In this document: in pieces, positions 27,463 through 36,220 of the stretch
Numbering within the stretch: position 1 is the stretch's first letter
Layout of the letters: the number at the start of each line of letters is the position of its first letter
From: Candidatus Eiseniibacteriota bacterium
GTDB lineage: Bacteria > Eisenbacteria > RBG-16-71-46
Assembly (NCBI GenBank): GCA_016178725.1
Contig: JACOSV010000024.1
Coordinates: forward strand, 1-40,951
Direction of reading: 5' to 3'
DNA: 40,951 nt
Notes under the pieces: model-generated
Told to the model about the DNA's origin: nothing
What the model saw: only the letters and a program-made list of their open reading frames with translations
The model's database searches: none
Made by a program: the position numbers and the translations under genes

Positions 27463-29472
27463 TTGGACAGGGCGATCGATATCAAGCGCCGGGCGCAGCG
27501 CTGCATTCAGAGCGGCGACCTCGACGGCGCGCTGGCGGAATACGAGAAGCTCATCGCCGCCGACGAATCCGATCCGTATAACTACGTTCTCCTCGCCGAT
27601 CTCCTCTATAAGAAGGGGGATCACGAGAACGCGTCGCGCCGTTATCTCGCCGCCGCGTCGGCGTACGAGAAGCACAGCCTCTACAAGAACGCGATCGCCG
27701 TCGGCAAGAAGATGATGCGGCTCGGGCTCTCGCCCGCGACCGTGCTCGATCGCCTCGCCAATCTCCACGCGCTGGATGGCCTCGCTACCGAGGCGACGCT
27801 CTACTACCAGCAGTATGCCGAGCTGCAGGTGCGCGAGAACCGGCTCAAGGACGCGGCCGAAGCGCTGCGCAAGGCGTTCGACTGCTGTCCCGAGAACATC
27901 AAGGCGCTCGAGCGGCTCGCGGAGGTCTTCTCGCTGATGGACGACGAGCCGGCGGCGGCGCGCACGCTCGCCGAGACCGGCGCGGTGTTCGAGAAGGCCG
28001 GACAGGCCGCCGACGCCGAGCGCTGCCGCGCGCGCGCAGAACAGATCCAGCCCGGCGCGGTCGCCGCGTTCGCCGCGTCGCCGACGCCCGCGCCGGCCCC
28101 GCCGCGCCGTGCCGCGGCGCCGAGCGCCCAGGTCACGCCGGAGCCGGGGCTCGTGAGCGCGAACGCGCGCCCGGCCGCGGGCGCCGCGCCTGCCGACGAC
28201 GCGGCGGCGAGCGCGATCGAGATCGCACCCGTGACGCGCGAGACCACGGTTGCCACCGATGCGATCGAAGCCGATCGCCCGCCGGTATTCGTGCCGCCGT
28301 CCACCGACCGCATCCACACGATCGAGCTCGATCGCCACGTGCAGACGTCGCGGATCCCGGGGGCGGCGCCCATCGATCCGTCCGCATCCACCGAGCCGGC
28401 GGCGCGCGCGCCGGTCGCCGTGGATTCCGAACCCGAGACAAATGCCGACGGCGCGAGGCCTGCGGATTCGATCGAAGCGGTCGAGCGTATGTTGACCATC
28501 GCCCAGACCGAGTTCCGCGCCGGCAACCGCGAGTCCGCGGCGCAGATCCTCAAGCGCGCGGCGCAGTCGTACGAGGCGCTGGGCCACGCCGACAACGCCG
28601 CGTCGATCTATCGCAGCCTGTGCAAGGGGCCGCACGGCACGACCGCGATGGTCGAGCTGTGGTTTGCGAACTGCGAAGCGCGCGACGACCGCCGCGAGGG
28701 CGCGGTGGTCGCATGCGATCTCGGCGATCGCGCGATTCAGGACGACGACGTCGAAGGCGCCCGCAGCTGGTTCGAGCGCGCCATCAAGCTCGACGGCAAC
28801 AACGGCGTCGCCGTTCGCCGGCTCGAGCGTCTCGCCAAGTCGACGGCGCCGGTGCCGCCGGCCGCAGCCGCCCCGCCGGCTCCCGCCGCGGCCGCTCCGC
28901 CGCCCGCCGCGGTCGCTCCGCCGACTCCGGTCGCCCCGCCGACTCCGGCCGCTCCGCCGCCCGCCGCACCGGCCCCGCCGTCCGCCGCCGCCGACGGCAA
29001 GGTCGAGGTCGCGATCGGCCGCGGCCAGGCGGTCACGTTCGACTTCTCCTCAATGCTCGCGGAGTTCCAGCGCGGCGTCGAGACGCAGCTCTCGGGTGAC
29101 GCGCAGGCCCACTATGATCTCGCCATGGCCTACCGTGAGATGGGGCTCGTGCCGCAGGCGGTGGACGCGTTCCGCCTCGCCGCGCACGATGCGCGCTTCC
29201 AGCAGCGCTGCGCCGAGATGATCGGCCACTGCCTGCTCGAGGAGGGGCGTTTCGACGATGCGATGCAGGAGCTGACCGACGCGCTCGCCGACTCCTCGCT
29301 CACGCCCGAGTCTTCCGTGGGCATCCGATTCGAGCTCGGCCTCGCGTTCGAGGCCGCCGGCCTCGCCACCGAGGCACTCGCCGAGTTCGAGCGCGTATTC
29401 GAGGTGCAGCCGAGCTACCCGGAGGTTGCGCAGAAGATTCGCTCGCTGCGCAAGAGCTCGGAGGCCGCCTGA
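27463..29472 (+). CDS. TPR-repeat protein with Pro/Ala-rich linkers
   Basis: A 669-residue tetratricopeptide protein. TTG 27463 is the only usable start, because an in-frame TGA lies at 27415-27417 and no ATG or GTG follows it before 27463. N-terminal TPRs run from about residue 5 to 185 (GDLDGALAEYEKLIAADESDPYNYVLLADLLYKKGD-like units). A low-complexity linker follows to about 340, then another helical repeat block, a second Pro/Ala linker (about 465-510) and C-terminal TPRs (AHYDLAMAYREMGLVPQAVDAF, then YDLA-type units). No signal peptide or membrane segment is seen, so it is probably cytoplasmic. Similar TPR proteins occur near motility and pilus genes, but nothing here fixes a role. Its stop shares its A with the next ATG. 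Confidence 0.85.
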   Translation: MDRAIDIKRRAQRCIQSGDLDGALAEYEKLIAADESDPYNYVLLADLLYKKGDHENASRRYLAAASAYEKHSLYKNAIAVGKKMMRLGLSPATVLDRLANLHALDGLATEATLYYQQYAELQVRENRLKDAAEALRKAFDCCPENIKALERLAEVFSLMDDEPAAARTLAETGAVFEKAGQAADAERCRARAEQIQPGAVAAFAASPTPAPAPPRRAAAPSAQVTPEPGLVSANARPAAGAAPADDAAASAIEIAPVTRETTVATDAIEADRPPVFVPPSTDRIHTIELDRHVQTSRIPGAAPIDPSASTEPAARAPVAVDSEPETNADGARPADSIEAVERMLTIAQTEFRAGNRESAAQILKRAAQSYEALGHADNAASIYRSLCKGPHGTTAMVELWFANCEARDDRREGAVVACDLGDRAIQDDDVEGARSWFERAIKLDGNNGVAVRRLERLAKSTAPVPPAAAAPPAPAAAAPPPAAVAPPTPVAPPTPAAPPPAAPAPPSAAADGKVEVAIGRGQAVTFDFSSMLAEFQRGVETQLSGDAQAHYDLAMAYREMGLVPQAVDAFRLAAHDARFQQRCAEMIGHCLLEEGRFDDAMQELTDALADSSLTPESSVGIRFELGLAFEAAGLATEALAEFERVFEVQPSYPEVAQKIRSLRKSSEAA

Positions 29473-30317
29473 TGTCCGGCCCGGCCCCGGCGCCGGGCGG
29501 CCGCAGGGTCGATCTCCACGCGCACACGACCTTCAGCGACGGTCTGCTCTCGCCCGAGGCGCTGGTCGCGCGCGCGGTGGACAAGCGACTCGCGGCGCTG
29601 GCCGTCACCGATCACGACACCGTCGAGGCGATCCCGCGCGCCCGCGCCGCCGCAGGCGCGGCGATCGAGCTGGTGCCCGGGATCGAGATGTCCACGGCGT
29701 TCGAGGGCGCCGATCTCCACATTCTCGGCTTCTTCGTCAGCGCCGAGCATGCGCCGCTCGTCGAGCGCCTCGCCCGCTTCCAGCGCGAGCGTCATGATCG
29801 CGCGCTGGCGATCGTCGAGCGGCTGCGCTCGCTCGGCGCGCCGGTCGAGCTCGACACGGTCCTGGAGCTCGCCGGGCCCGGCGTGGTCGGCCGCCCGCAC
29901 GTGGCCGAGGCGCTGATCCGCGCCGGCCTCGCCGCCGACTTCGACGACGCGTTCGGCCGCTTCCTCGGCGCGCAGGCTCCGGCATACGTGCCGCGGCCGG
30001 CGTTCCGACCCGACGAGGCGATCGCGCTCATCCACGCCGCCGATGGCGTCAGCGTGCTCGCGCACCCCGGCCCGCAGATGACGGACGGGGTGATCGAGCG
30101 CCTGCGCGACGCCGGCCTGCGCGGGATCGAGGTGTGGCATCCGTCGCACGGGGCAAGCGCGGTGCGCCGCTATCGCGTGCTCGCCGACCGCCTCGCCCTG
30201 CTCGCGACCGGCGGATCGGATTTCCACGGCGAGCACCGCAGCTGGGATCTCGGCGAGCTGCCGGTGCCGTTCGCGGTGCTCGACGCGCTCAAGCAAGCGG
30301 CGGGCGTGACGGGTTAG
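29472..30317 (+). CDS. PHP-domain phosphoesterase (RNase AM / YciV-like)
   Basis: A 281-residue metal-dependent phosphoesterase of the PHP superfamily. The N-terminal metal motif is VDLHAHTTFSDGLLSPEAL (His16 and His18), followed by LAVTDHDTVEAIPRA, VPGIEMSTAFEGADLHILGFF, and late motifs VSVLAHPGP and LATGGSDFHGEH. This set matches the YciV/TrpH (RNase AM) type, which includes 5'-3' exoribonucleases and 3',5'-nucleotide bisphosphate phosphatases; the exact substrate cannot be read here. The ATG overlaps the TPR gene stop by one base. No membrane segment or signal peptide is seen. Confidence 0.92.
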   Translation: MSGPAPAPGGRRVDLHAHTTFSDGLLSPEALVARAVDKRLAALAVTDHDTVEAIPRARAAAGAAIELVPGIEMSTAFEGADLHILGFFVSAEHAPLVERLARFQRERHDRALAIVERLRSLGAPVELDTVLELAGPGVVGRPHVAEALIRAGLAADFDDAFGRFLGAQAPAYVPRPAFRPDEAIALIHAADGVSVLAHPGPQMTDGVIERLRDAGLRGIEVWHPSHGASAVRRYRVLADRLALLATGGSDFHGEHRSWDLGELPVPFAVLDALKQAAGVTG

Positions 30318-30327
30318 GGCGCCGCCG

Positions 30328-30356
30328 TTGCGCCCTCCGCGGCGCGCCGGTATCTT
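30328..30356 (+). promoter_or_regulatory. Candidate sigma70-type promoter, possibly for a leaderless transcript
   Basis: TTGCGC at 30328-30333 and TATCTT at 30351-30356 are separated by 17 bases. Matches to the consensus are only 3/6 and 4/6. The predicted start would be near 30363, at the GTG of the next gene (30362), which would make the mRNA leaderless. No ribosome site is visible before that GTG, which is consistent. Weak evidence overall. Confidence 0.3.
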
Positions 30357-30361
30357 CCTCC

Positions 30362-30985
30362 GTGAACGGCCGCAATCCGGGCCGCATCACCCGACCCGCC
30401 GCTGGCGGGTGCCCCGCACGCGACCCCGCACGGAGAGCGTCGCCGATCGCACGGCAGCCGTACAGCTCGCGCCGACTGTCCTACGCCGCGCTGCTCGTCG
30501 CCGCGGGCCTGACCGGCGTCTACGCCGAGACCATCCCCAACTTCGAGGTGCTGACGCTGGTGGTGTTCTGCGCCGGGGTGCTGCTCGGCGCGCGCGACGG
30601 CGCGCTGGTGGGCGGCGTCTCGATGCTGCTCTACTCGCTGCTCAACCCGTACGGACCGGCGCCGCCGCTGGTCACGGCCGCGCAGGTGGTCGGCTCCGCG
30701 GCGGCCGGCGTCGCCGGCGCGATGTTCGCCGCGGCCGGGCTGCCGCGCGGGCCGGCCGGTGCGCGCGCCGGTGTGCTGGCGCTCGCGGCGATCGGCATCA
30801 CCGCGTTCTTCGATCTCATCACCAACGTCGCGACCGGTCTGGTGTACGGACAGATGAAGATGTGGCTCATCGGAGGCATCGCGTTCTCGCTATGGCACAT
30901 CGGGACCAACGTCGCGCTGTTCGTGGTGCTCGGCACCACGCTCACCGCGGTCTTCGCGCGCTACGCCGAGCGGCTCTCGGTCTGA
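30362..30985 (+). CDS. ECF transporter S-component-like membrane protein
   Basis: A 207-residue integral membrane protein. After a basic, Pro-rich N-terminus (about 40 residues) there are about five to six membrane segments: YAALLVAAGLTGVYAETIP, LTLVVFCAGVLLGARDGALVGGVSMLLYSLL, a VVGSAAAGVAGAMFAAAG segment, AGVLALAAIGITAFFDLITNVATGLVYG, and FSLWHIGTNVALFVVLGTTLT. The pattern, with NPYGP after the third segment and FFDLITN late, matches ECF-type vitamin or metal S components. No EcfA or EcfT gene is in the window, and the substrate is unknown. It overlaps the next gene, a TonB-receptor-like barrel, which suggests shared uptake of a cofactor such as a corrinoid (inference). GTG 30362 is the start; the N-terminal tail is long, so a shorter form is possible. 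Confidence 0.75.
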   Translation: MNGRNPGRITRPAAGGCPARDPARRASPIARQPYSSRRLSYAALLVAAGLTGVYAETIPNFEVLTLVVFCAGVLLGARDGALVGGVSMLLYSLLNPYGPAPPLVTAAQVVGSAAAGVAGAMFAAAGLPRGPAGARAGVLALAAIGITAFFDLITNVATGLVYGQMKMWLIGGIAFSLWHIGTNVALFVVLGTTLTAVFARYAERLSV

Positions 30986-32685
30986 CGCTCGTCGCGTGCG
31001 CGACGGCCGCGCACGCCGAGGCGCCGCCCGCGGGCCGCGACGATCTCCTGCTCTCCGGAGCGTGGAGCGGGCCGGCGTGGTGGAGCATGCCGGGACGTCC
31101 GGGTTGGGCGGATGATCGCGACCTCGGCGCCGCGAGCGCGTGGACGCTCGCCGGTCTCTCGCGCGGCGCGTGGGCGCTCGACGCGCCGGGGCTCGCCTCC
31201 GGCGCGAGCCCGTTTCCGGGAACGCCGGGCGCGACGCGCCCGCTGCTGTGGTTCGATTCGCTGGCGGTCGTGACCGGCGAGGGCGCGGGGCTGCGCGGCT
31301 TCGACGCCGCGCTGGTGCGCGTCGGCGCCGGTTTCGATCTCATCGACCTCGCCGGCACGCGCGGTCGCCCGACGGCCGACCTGGTGATCGCGAACGGCGG
31401 CCATCAGCTCGGCGACAACGCGCTCGCGGTCGCGCGCAGCGACACGTCGAACGCGCTGCGCGTCGAAGCCGGGAGCGGCAACCGGGGTCCCGCCGGAAGC
31501 TTCGCCGGAGCAGGACGCGATCTCTACGGCATCGCCGCGGCGATCCGGCGCGGGCGCCAGCGCTTCGAAGCCTCGTTCGATCACCGCCGGCTAAATGCCG
31601 AGCTCGCGGACGGATCGTTCGAGACGGTGCGGGGCGAGGGCGGACACGCGGGGTATCGCTATCGCTCCGGCCCGTGGTCGGTGGACGGCGCGTTCACGCG
31701 CGCCTACGACCGCCACGTGAGCGGCGGCGGCGCCTTCGGCGACCTGACGCGGCTCGCGAGCGCGACCGCCGCGTCGCTCGCCATCGATCGCAGCGGCGCG
31801 ACCGGGCGATTCGGCGTGCGCGGCGCCTGGCGCGAGTCACGCGTCGCGCCGGCCGCGGGCGACAGCGCACGCGTGCGGGCGCGCGAGGTCTGGGCGGCGG
31901 CACACGCCGAGCGCACGCACGGGTCGGAGACGATCGCCGCCGAGCTCGGCGCCGGGCACGACGACGTGCTCCACCGCACCGTGCTCGCGCCGTCGCTCGC
32001 GTACGGCCTCGTTCGGGCGCGCTGGAGCGGCCGGGCGTTCGCCGAGCGCGTGGTGACGCCGGTGTGGTCGGACCTCGCGCCCGGTGTCGCACCGTTCCTC
32101 CAGGATACGTGGGCGGGCGGCCTCGAGCTACGCGGCGCGACCGACGGCGGGAGGGGCGGGTTCGGCGTGCTCGCGGGGCGCACCGGCGACCGCGCGATGA
32201 TCTCGCGCATCCCGCTCGAGTCGCTCGCTCTGCGGGCGGGGACGAGCGTCGATCCATCCACCTACGCGTTCGCGCTCATGCATGCCGACGCCGCGTGGCA
32301 CGGCCGGCACTGGATGCTCGGCGCCGAGGGCTTCGCGCTGGCGCGGTCGTCCGGCACGCTTCCGGCGCTCGATCCCGACCGCGGCGGGCGCGCGTTCGTG
32401 GGCGCGAGTGTCCGGATGTTCCAGGGCGATCTGATCGTGCGCCCGGAGTTCGAGGCGGCGGCGGTCGGCGCGCGCTGGAGCGAAGCCGGCCGCGCGCTCG
32501 CGGGCTACGTCACCTGGACTGCGCGGCTGCAGCTGACGCTCGCCGACGCGGTGCTGCTGATCGAGGGCCGCAACCTCGAGGATCGCATTCGGCCGCAGGT
32601 GTGGATCGACGGCGCGACCGGCGTCGAAGCGACCGGCTCGGGACGCGAGCTGCGCACCGTCTTCTCGTGGCGGCTCTGGGACTGA
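30892..32685 (+). CDS. TonB-receptor-like outer-membrane beta-barrel protein
   Basis: A predicted outer-membrane barrel of up to 597 residues. Strand-rich sequence runs to the end, where EGRNLEDRIRPQVWIDGATG and RELRTVFSWRLWD resemble the last strands of TonB-dependent receptors. A plug-like region (DSLAVVTGEGAGLRGFDAALVRVG, near residues 120-145) is weak, and no TonB box is recognised. Start choice is hard: ATG 30892 overlaps the ECF-like gene by 94 bases and gives a signal peptide with a long basic n-region (LRALRRAALGLTLVACATAAHA). CTG 30982 overlaps by only four bases, like other pairs here, but would leave only a 12-residue signal. LVAC also resembles a lipobox. Probably cotranscribed with the ECF-like gene; function may be uptake, but this is not proven. 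Confidence 0.65.
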   Translation: MAHRDQRRAVRGARHHAHRGLRALRRAALGLTLVACATAAHAEAPPAGRDDLLLSGAWSGPAWWSMPGRPGWADDRDLGAASAWTLAGLSRGAWALDAPGLASGASPFPGTPGATRPLLWFDSLAVVTGEGAGLRGFDAALVRVGAGFDLIDLAGTRGRPTADLVIANGGHQLGDNALAVARSDTSNALRVEAGSGNRGPAGSFAGAGRDLYGIAAAIRRGRQRFEASFDHRRLNAELADGSFETVRGEGGHAGYRYRSGPWSVDGAFTRAYDRHVSGGGAFGDLTRLASATAASLAIDRSGATGRFGVRGAWRESRVAPAAGDSARVRAREVWAAAHAERTHGSETIAAELGAGHDDVLHRTVLAPSLAYGLVRARWSGRAFAERVVTPVWSDLAPGVAPFLQDTWAGGLELRGATDGGRGGFGVLAGRTGDRAMISRIPLESLALRAGTSVDPSTYAFALMHADAAWHGRHWMLGAEGFALARSSGTLPALDPDRGGRAFVGASVRMFQGDLIVRPEFEAAAVGARWSEAGRALAGYVTWTARLQLTLADAVLLIEGRNLEDRIRPQVWIDGATGVEATGSGRELRTVFSWRLWD

Positions 32686-32712
32686 CCGCGCCGTCGCCCG
32701 CCCCCGCGGGGA

Positions 32713-33258
32713 GTGGACGTGCAGGCGTTGACGCCGGCCGAGCGCCGCGGGGCGCTGGTCGTGGTGCTGCTGCTCGCGATCGGCGCGTTCCACGATCTGT
32801 GGCGCGCGACCCATCCGCTGCCGCCGGCCTCGGCGGCGGACCCCGCCGTCCCGGCGGAGACGGCCGCCGCCGATGCGGGAGCGCCGCGCCCGGATAGCGG
32901 GAGCGCGCCGGACGCATCCGGCCGGCTCGATCTCAATCGCGCTACGGCGCGCGACCTCGACGCGCTCCCCGGCATTGGGCCGGTTCTCGCGGGACGCATC
33001 GTCGCGCACCGCGAGCGCTACGGTCGGTTCACACGCCCCGAAGATCTGCTGGCGGTGCGCGGGATCGGCCCGCGCCTGTTCGAGCGCCTCCGCCCGCGCG
33101 TGCGCGCCACGGCCGATTCGGCCGATACCTCACGGCGGAGCTCCGGCGCCCCGTCACACCCCGGCGCCACCGCATCGACGCGGCGCCGGCGGGGACGTGC
33201 AAAGCGCAGCGCGGCCGCTCCCGCGGCGTGCAGATTCCGCTTCAGTCGCCGGGGGTGA
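32713..33258 (+). CDS. ComEA-like helix-hairpin-helix protein, membrane-anchored
   Basis: A 181-residue protein with one N-terminal membrane segment (ALVVVLLLAIGAFHDLW, about residues 14-30). A Pro/Ala linker leads to a ComEA-type double helix-hairpin-helix domain at about residues 75-135: LDLNRATARDLDALPGIGP, VLAGRIVAHRERYGRF, then LLAVRGIGPRLFERLRPRV. The tail is Ser/Arg-rich and basic. ComEA binds incoming DNA in the periplasm during natural transformation and works with type IV pilus machinery, whose genes start 154 bases downstream. Start is GTG 32713 (GTG 32719 is an alternative). Similar HhH proteins also occur outside competence, so DNA uptake is an inference from family and position. 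Confidence 0.85.
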   Translation: MDVQALTPAERRGALVVVLLLAIGAFHDLWRATHPLPPASAADPAVPAETAAADAGAPRPDSGSAPDASGRLDLNRATARDLDALPGIGPVLAGRIVAHRERYGRFTRPEDLLAVRGIGPRLFERLRPRVRATADSADTSRRSSGAPSHPGATASTRRRRGRAKRSAAAPAACRFRFSRRG

Positions 33259-33299
33259 GGTTCCGATAACGCCCGGGGACCGTACCGCGGAACGCACGG

Positions 33300-33332
33300 A
33301 GTCCGGTCGGCGGCGCTGCCGATCGCCGGACT
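33300..33332 (+). terminator. Strong stem-loop between comEA-like gene and pilB
   Basis: AGTCCGG (33300-33306) pairs with CCGGACT (33326-33332). Inside it, TCGGC (33307-33311) pairs with GCCGA (33318-33322) around a six-base loop, leaving a three-base bulge (33323-33325). This gives about 12 base pairs, nearly all G-C. No T-run follows, so it is not a classical intrinsic terminator; it could be a terminator without a U-tract, an mRNA processing or stability element, or a pilB leader structure. The rest of the 153-base gap shows no clear promoter. Confidence 0.4.
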
Positions 33333-33411
33333 GCGCGCGTCGGAATCCGCGCGGCCCGCCGCATGTCCACCGCCCGCGCGGGGCGCGCCACACGCCGACG
33401 GAGAGGCCATC

Positions 33412-35106
33412 GTGCAGGAAGACATCGGGCAGAAACTGCTGGACGCGAACCTGATCGCCGCCAACGCGCTCGAGAAGGCCGCCCTCCAGCAGAAGAACAC
33501 CGGCGGCTCGCTGACCGGCAATCTGGTCAAGATCGGGGCGATCAGCGAGGCGGACCTGCTCGAGTTCCTCGCCCGCCTCTACCACGTCCCGGCCGCCGAT
33601 CTCGCCAGCTACGAGCCCGACCCGGCCCTGACCAAGCTGATCCCCGGCGACGTCGCGACCAAGTTCATGGCCCTGCCGATCTCGCGCAGCGGCCGGCGGC
33701 TGCTCGTGGCGATGAGCAATCCGTCCAACATCTTCGCGATCGACGACATCAAGTTCATCACCGGCTACGAGGTCGAGCCGCACGTCGCCTCCGAAGCCGC
33801 GCTCAAGAAGGCGCTCGATCGCGCCTACGACTCGGCCGGCACGATGGCCGACGTGATGAAGGGCATGGAGGAAGACCTCGCGGTCGTCGAGGAGGACGAC
33901 AGCGCCGAGGCCGATGCCGGGATCGCCGGCGCCGACGAGGCGCCGATCGTCAAGCTCGTGAACTCGCTGATCGCGGACGCGGTGCGGAAGGGCGCCTCCG
34001 ACATCCACATCGAACCGTACGAGAAGTCGATGCGCGTCCGCTTCCGCATCGACGGCATGCTGCACGAGATGATGGCGCCGCCGTACAAGTTCAAGGCGGC
34101 GATCCTCTCGCGCCTCAAGATCATGGCCGAGCTCGACATCGCCGAGCGGCGCGTGCCGCAGGACGGCCGCATCAAGATCAAGGTCATCAACCGCACCATC
34201 GACCTGCGCGTCTCGTCGCTGCCCACGATCTTCGGCGAGAAGATCGTGATGCGAATCCTCGACAAGACCAACCTCAACATCGATCTCGAGAAGCTCGGCT
34301 TCGAGCCGCGGCCGATGAAGGATTTCACCTCGGCGATCGCGAGCCCGTACGGAATGGTGCTGGTCACGGGGCCCACCGGCTCCGGAAAGACCACGACGCT
34401 CTACTCGGCGCTCTCGCGGATCAACACGCCCGAGGTCAACGTCATGACCGCCGAGGACCCGGTCGAGTACAACCTCGACGGGATCAACCAGGTCCTCGTG
34501 CACGAGGATATCGGGCTGACCTTCGCCGCGGCGCTCAAGGCGTTCCTGCGCCAGGACCCGAACATCATCATGGTCGGCGAGATTCGCGACCTCGAGACCG
34601 CGTCGATCGCGGTCAAGGCGGCGCTCACCGGCCACCTCGTGCTGTCGACGCTGCACACCAACGACGCGGCGAGCGCGATCGGCCGACTGATCGACATGGG
34701 CATCGAGCCGTTCCTCGTCGCCTCGTCGGTGAACCTGATCCTTGCGCAGCGTCTGGTGCGGCGCGTGTGCTCGAGCTGCCGCCGTCCGGTGGACCTCGAC
34801 GCCGAGATCCTGCGCGAGCTGCAGCTCGATCCGTCCGAGGCGAAGGGGAGCGGTCTCTCCGACGGCGCGGGCTGCGTCGAGTGCAGCAACACCGGCTATC
34901 GGGGTCGCCAGGGCGTGTACGAGGTGATGACCATGTCGCCGCGTCTGCGCGATCTGACGCTCGACCGCGCCCCGGCAAGCGACATCAAGAAGTCGGCCAT
35001 CGCGGAGGGCATGCTGACGCTCCGCCGCGACGGCCTCGAGAAGCTGAAGCGCGGTGTGACCACCGCCGAGGAGATTCTCAAGGAGACGGCGGCCGACGAC
35101 CTGTAG
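33412..35106 (+). CDS. pilB: Type IV pilus extension ATPase PilB
   Basis: Cytoplasmic hexameric ATPase that powers pilin polymerisation, 564 residues. The N-terminal ~150 residues are the MshEN/T2SSE-N type domain (IGQKLLDANLIAANALEKAALQ). The catalytic half has Walker A GPTGSGKTTT with Lys326, an Asp box region YNLDGINQVLVHEDIGLTFAAALKAFLRQDP, Walker B-like IIMVGEIRDLETA and the His box LSTLHTNDA. A zinc-binding cysteine set (Cys453, Cys456, Cys488, Cys491) is the PilB/GspE hallmark and is absent from PilT. GTG 33412 has GGAGAGG at 33400-33406. The next genes pilT and pilC confirm a pilus, not a type II secretion, context. Confidence 0.96.
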   Translation: MQEDIGQKLLDANLIAANALEKAALQQKNTGGSLTGNLVKIGAISEADLLEFLARLYHVPAADLASYEPDPALTKLIPGDVATKFMALPISRSGRRLLVAMSNPSNIFAIDDIKFITGYEVEPHVASEAALKKALDRAYDSAGTMADVMKGMEEDLAVVEEDDSAEADAGIAGADEAPIVKLVNSLIADAVRKGASDIHIEPYEKSMRVRFRIDGMLHEMMAPPYKFKAAILSRLKIMAELDIAERRVPQDGRIKIKVINRTIDLRVSSLPTIFGEKIVMRILDKTNLNIDLEKLGFEPRPMKDFTSAIASPYGMVLVTGPTGSGKTTTLYSALSRINTPEVNVMTAEDPVEYNLDGINQVLVHEDIGLTFAAALKAFLRQDPNIIMVGEIRDLETASIAVKAALTGHLVLSTLHTNDAASAIGRLIDMGIEPFLVASSVNLILAQRLVRRVCSSCRRPVDLDAEILRELQLDPSEAKGSGLSDGAGCVECSNTGYRGRQGVYEVMTMSPRLRDLTLDRAPASDIKKSAIAEGMLTLRRDGLEKLKRGVTTAEEILKETAADDL

Positions 35107-35131
35107 TCGGCGCGGACAAGGAGAAACGATC

Positions 35132-36208
35132 GTGGTGACGCTGCGGCAGCTGCTCGAAGAGATGACCCAGAAAGGCGCGTCCGATCTTCACATCACGGCC
35201 GGCGTGCCGCCCGAGTTCCGCATCGACGGGCTGATCACGCCCACCGAGCACGACGTGCTGACGCCGGACCTCACGGCGCAGCTCGCCTACAGCGTGATGT
35301 CGGACGAGCAGCGCAAGCGTTTCGAGACGACGCGCGAGCTGGACTTCTCGTTCGGCGTGAAGGGCCTGTCACGCTTCCGCGCCAACGTCTTTCTGCAGCG
35401 CGGCGTGATCTCGATGGCGGTGCGTCAGATCCCCTACGACATCCTGCCGATGGAGAAGCTCGGCCTGCCGCCGGTCGTGCGCGAGTTCACCAACCATCAC
35501 AAGGGGTTCGTGCTGGTGACCGGGCCGACCGGGAGCGGCAAGTCCACGACGCTCGCCTCGATGCTGGACAAGATCAACGCTACGCGCCAGGCGCACATCA
35601 TGACGATCGAGGACCCGATCGAGTACATCCACCACCACAAGAAGTCGATCGTCAACCAGCGCGAGATCGGCGCCGACACGAACTCGTTCCCGACCGCGCT
35701 GAAGTACGTGCTGCGCCAGGACCCCGACATCATCCTCATCGGTGAGATGCGCGACCTCGAGACCATCGAGGCGGCGCTCACCATCGCCGAGACCGGGCAC
35801 CTGGTGTTCGCGACGCTCCACACCAACTCCACGTACGAGGCGGTCAATCGCATCGTCGACGTGTTTCCGGCCGACCAGCAGCGGCAGACCTACACCCAGC
35901 TCGCCTTCACGCTGCAGGGGGTCGTTACGCAGCAGCTGGTGCCGCGCAGCTACGGCCCCGGCCGCGTGATGGTTTCCGAAGTGCTCGTGTGCACGCCGGC
36001 GATCCGCGCCGTCATCCGCGAAGGCAAGACGCACCAGATCTACAGCCTCATGCAGGCCGGCCAGAAGTTCGGCATGCAGACCATGAACCAGGGACTCCTC
36101 CAGGCGGTGCTCGACAAGGCGCTGAGCCCGGAGGGTGCCCTCGAACGCAGCACCGACCGTCCCGAGCTGGAAGGCATGCTCGAGAAGGTGCTTCGGGCCG
36201 CGGCCTAA
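35132..36208 (+). CDS. pilT: Type IV pilus retraction ATPase PilT
   Basis: Retraction motor that depolymerises the pilus, powering twitching and DNA uptake. 358 residues, normal for PilT. The N-terminal domain begins LRQLLEEMTQKGASDLHITAGVPPEFRIDG, a standard PilT opening. Walker A is GPTGSGKSTT with Lys137; MTIEDPIEYIHHHKKSIVNQREIG is the Asp box, LIGEMRDLETIEAALTIAETGHLVFATLHTN holds the Walker B and His boxes. The late AIRAVIREGKTHQIYSLMQ element is the PilT C-terminal region that contains the AIRNLIRE motif (here AIRAVIRE). GTG 35132 is preceded by AAGGAG at 35118-35123; GTG 35135 is the only close alternative. Confidence 0.96.
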   Translation: MVTLRQLLEEMTQKGASDLHITAGVPPEFRIDGLITPTEHDVLTPDLTAQLAYSVMSDEQRKRFETTRELDFSFGVKGLSRFRANVFLQRGVISMAVRQIPYDILPMEKLGLPPVVREFTNHHKGFVLVTGPTGSGKSTTLASMLDKINATRQAHIMTIEDPIEYIHHHKKSIVNQREIGADTNSFPTALKYVLRQDPDIILIGEMRDLETIEAALTIAETGHLVFATLHTNSTYEAVNRIVDVFPADQQRQTYTQLAFTLQGVVTQQLVPRSYGPGRVMVSEVLVCTPAIRAVIREGKTHQIYSLMQAGQKFGMQTMNQGLLQAVLDKALSPEGALERSTDRPELEGMLEKVLRAAA

Positions 36209-36220
36209 GGGAGAGACACG

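Noticed and set aside
28848..28995. Repeat array in the TPR gene
   Set aside because: It is a Pro/Ala codon-rich linker (GCTCCGCCG-type) in frame, not a separate repeat element or CRISPR.
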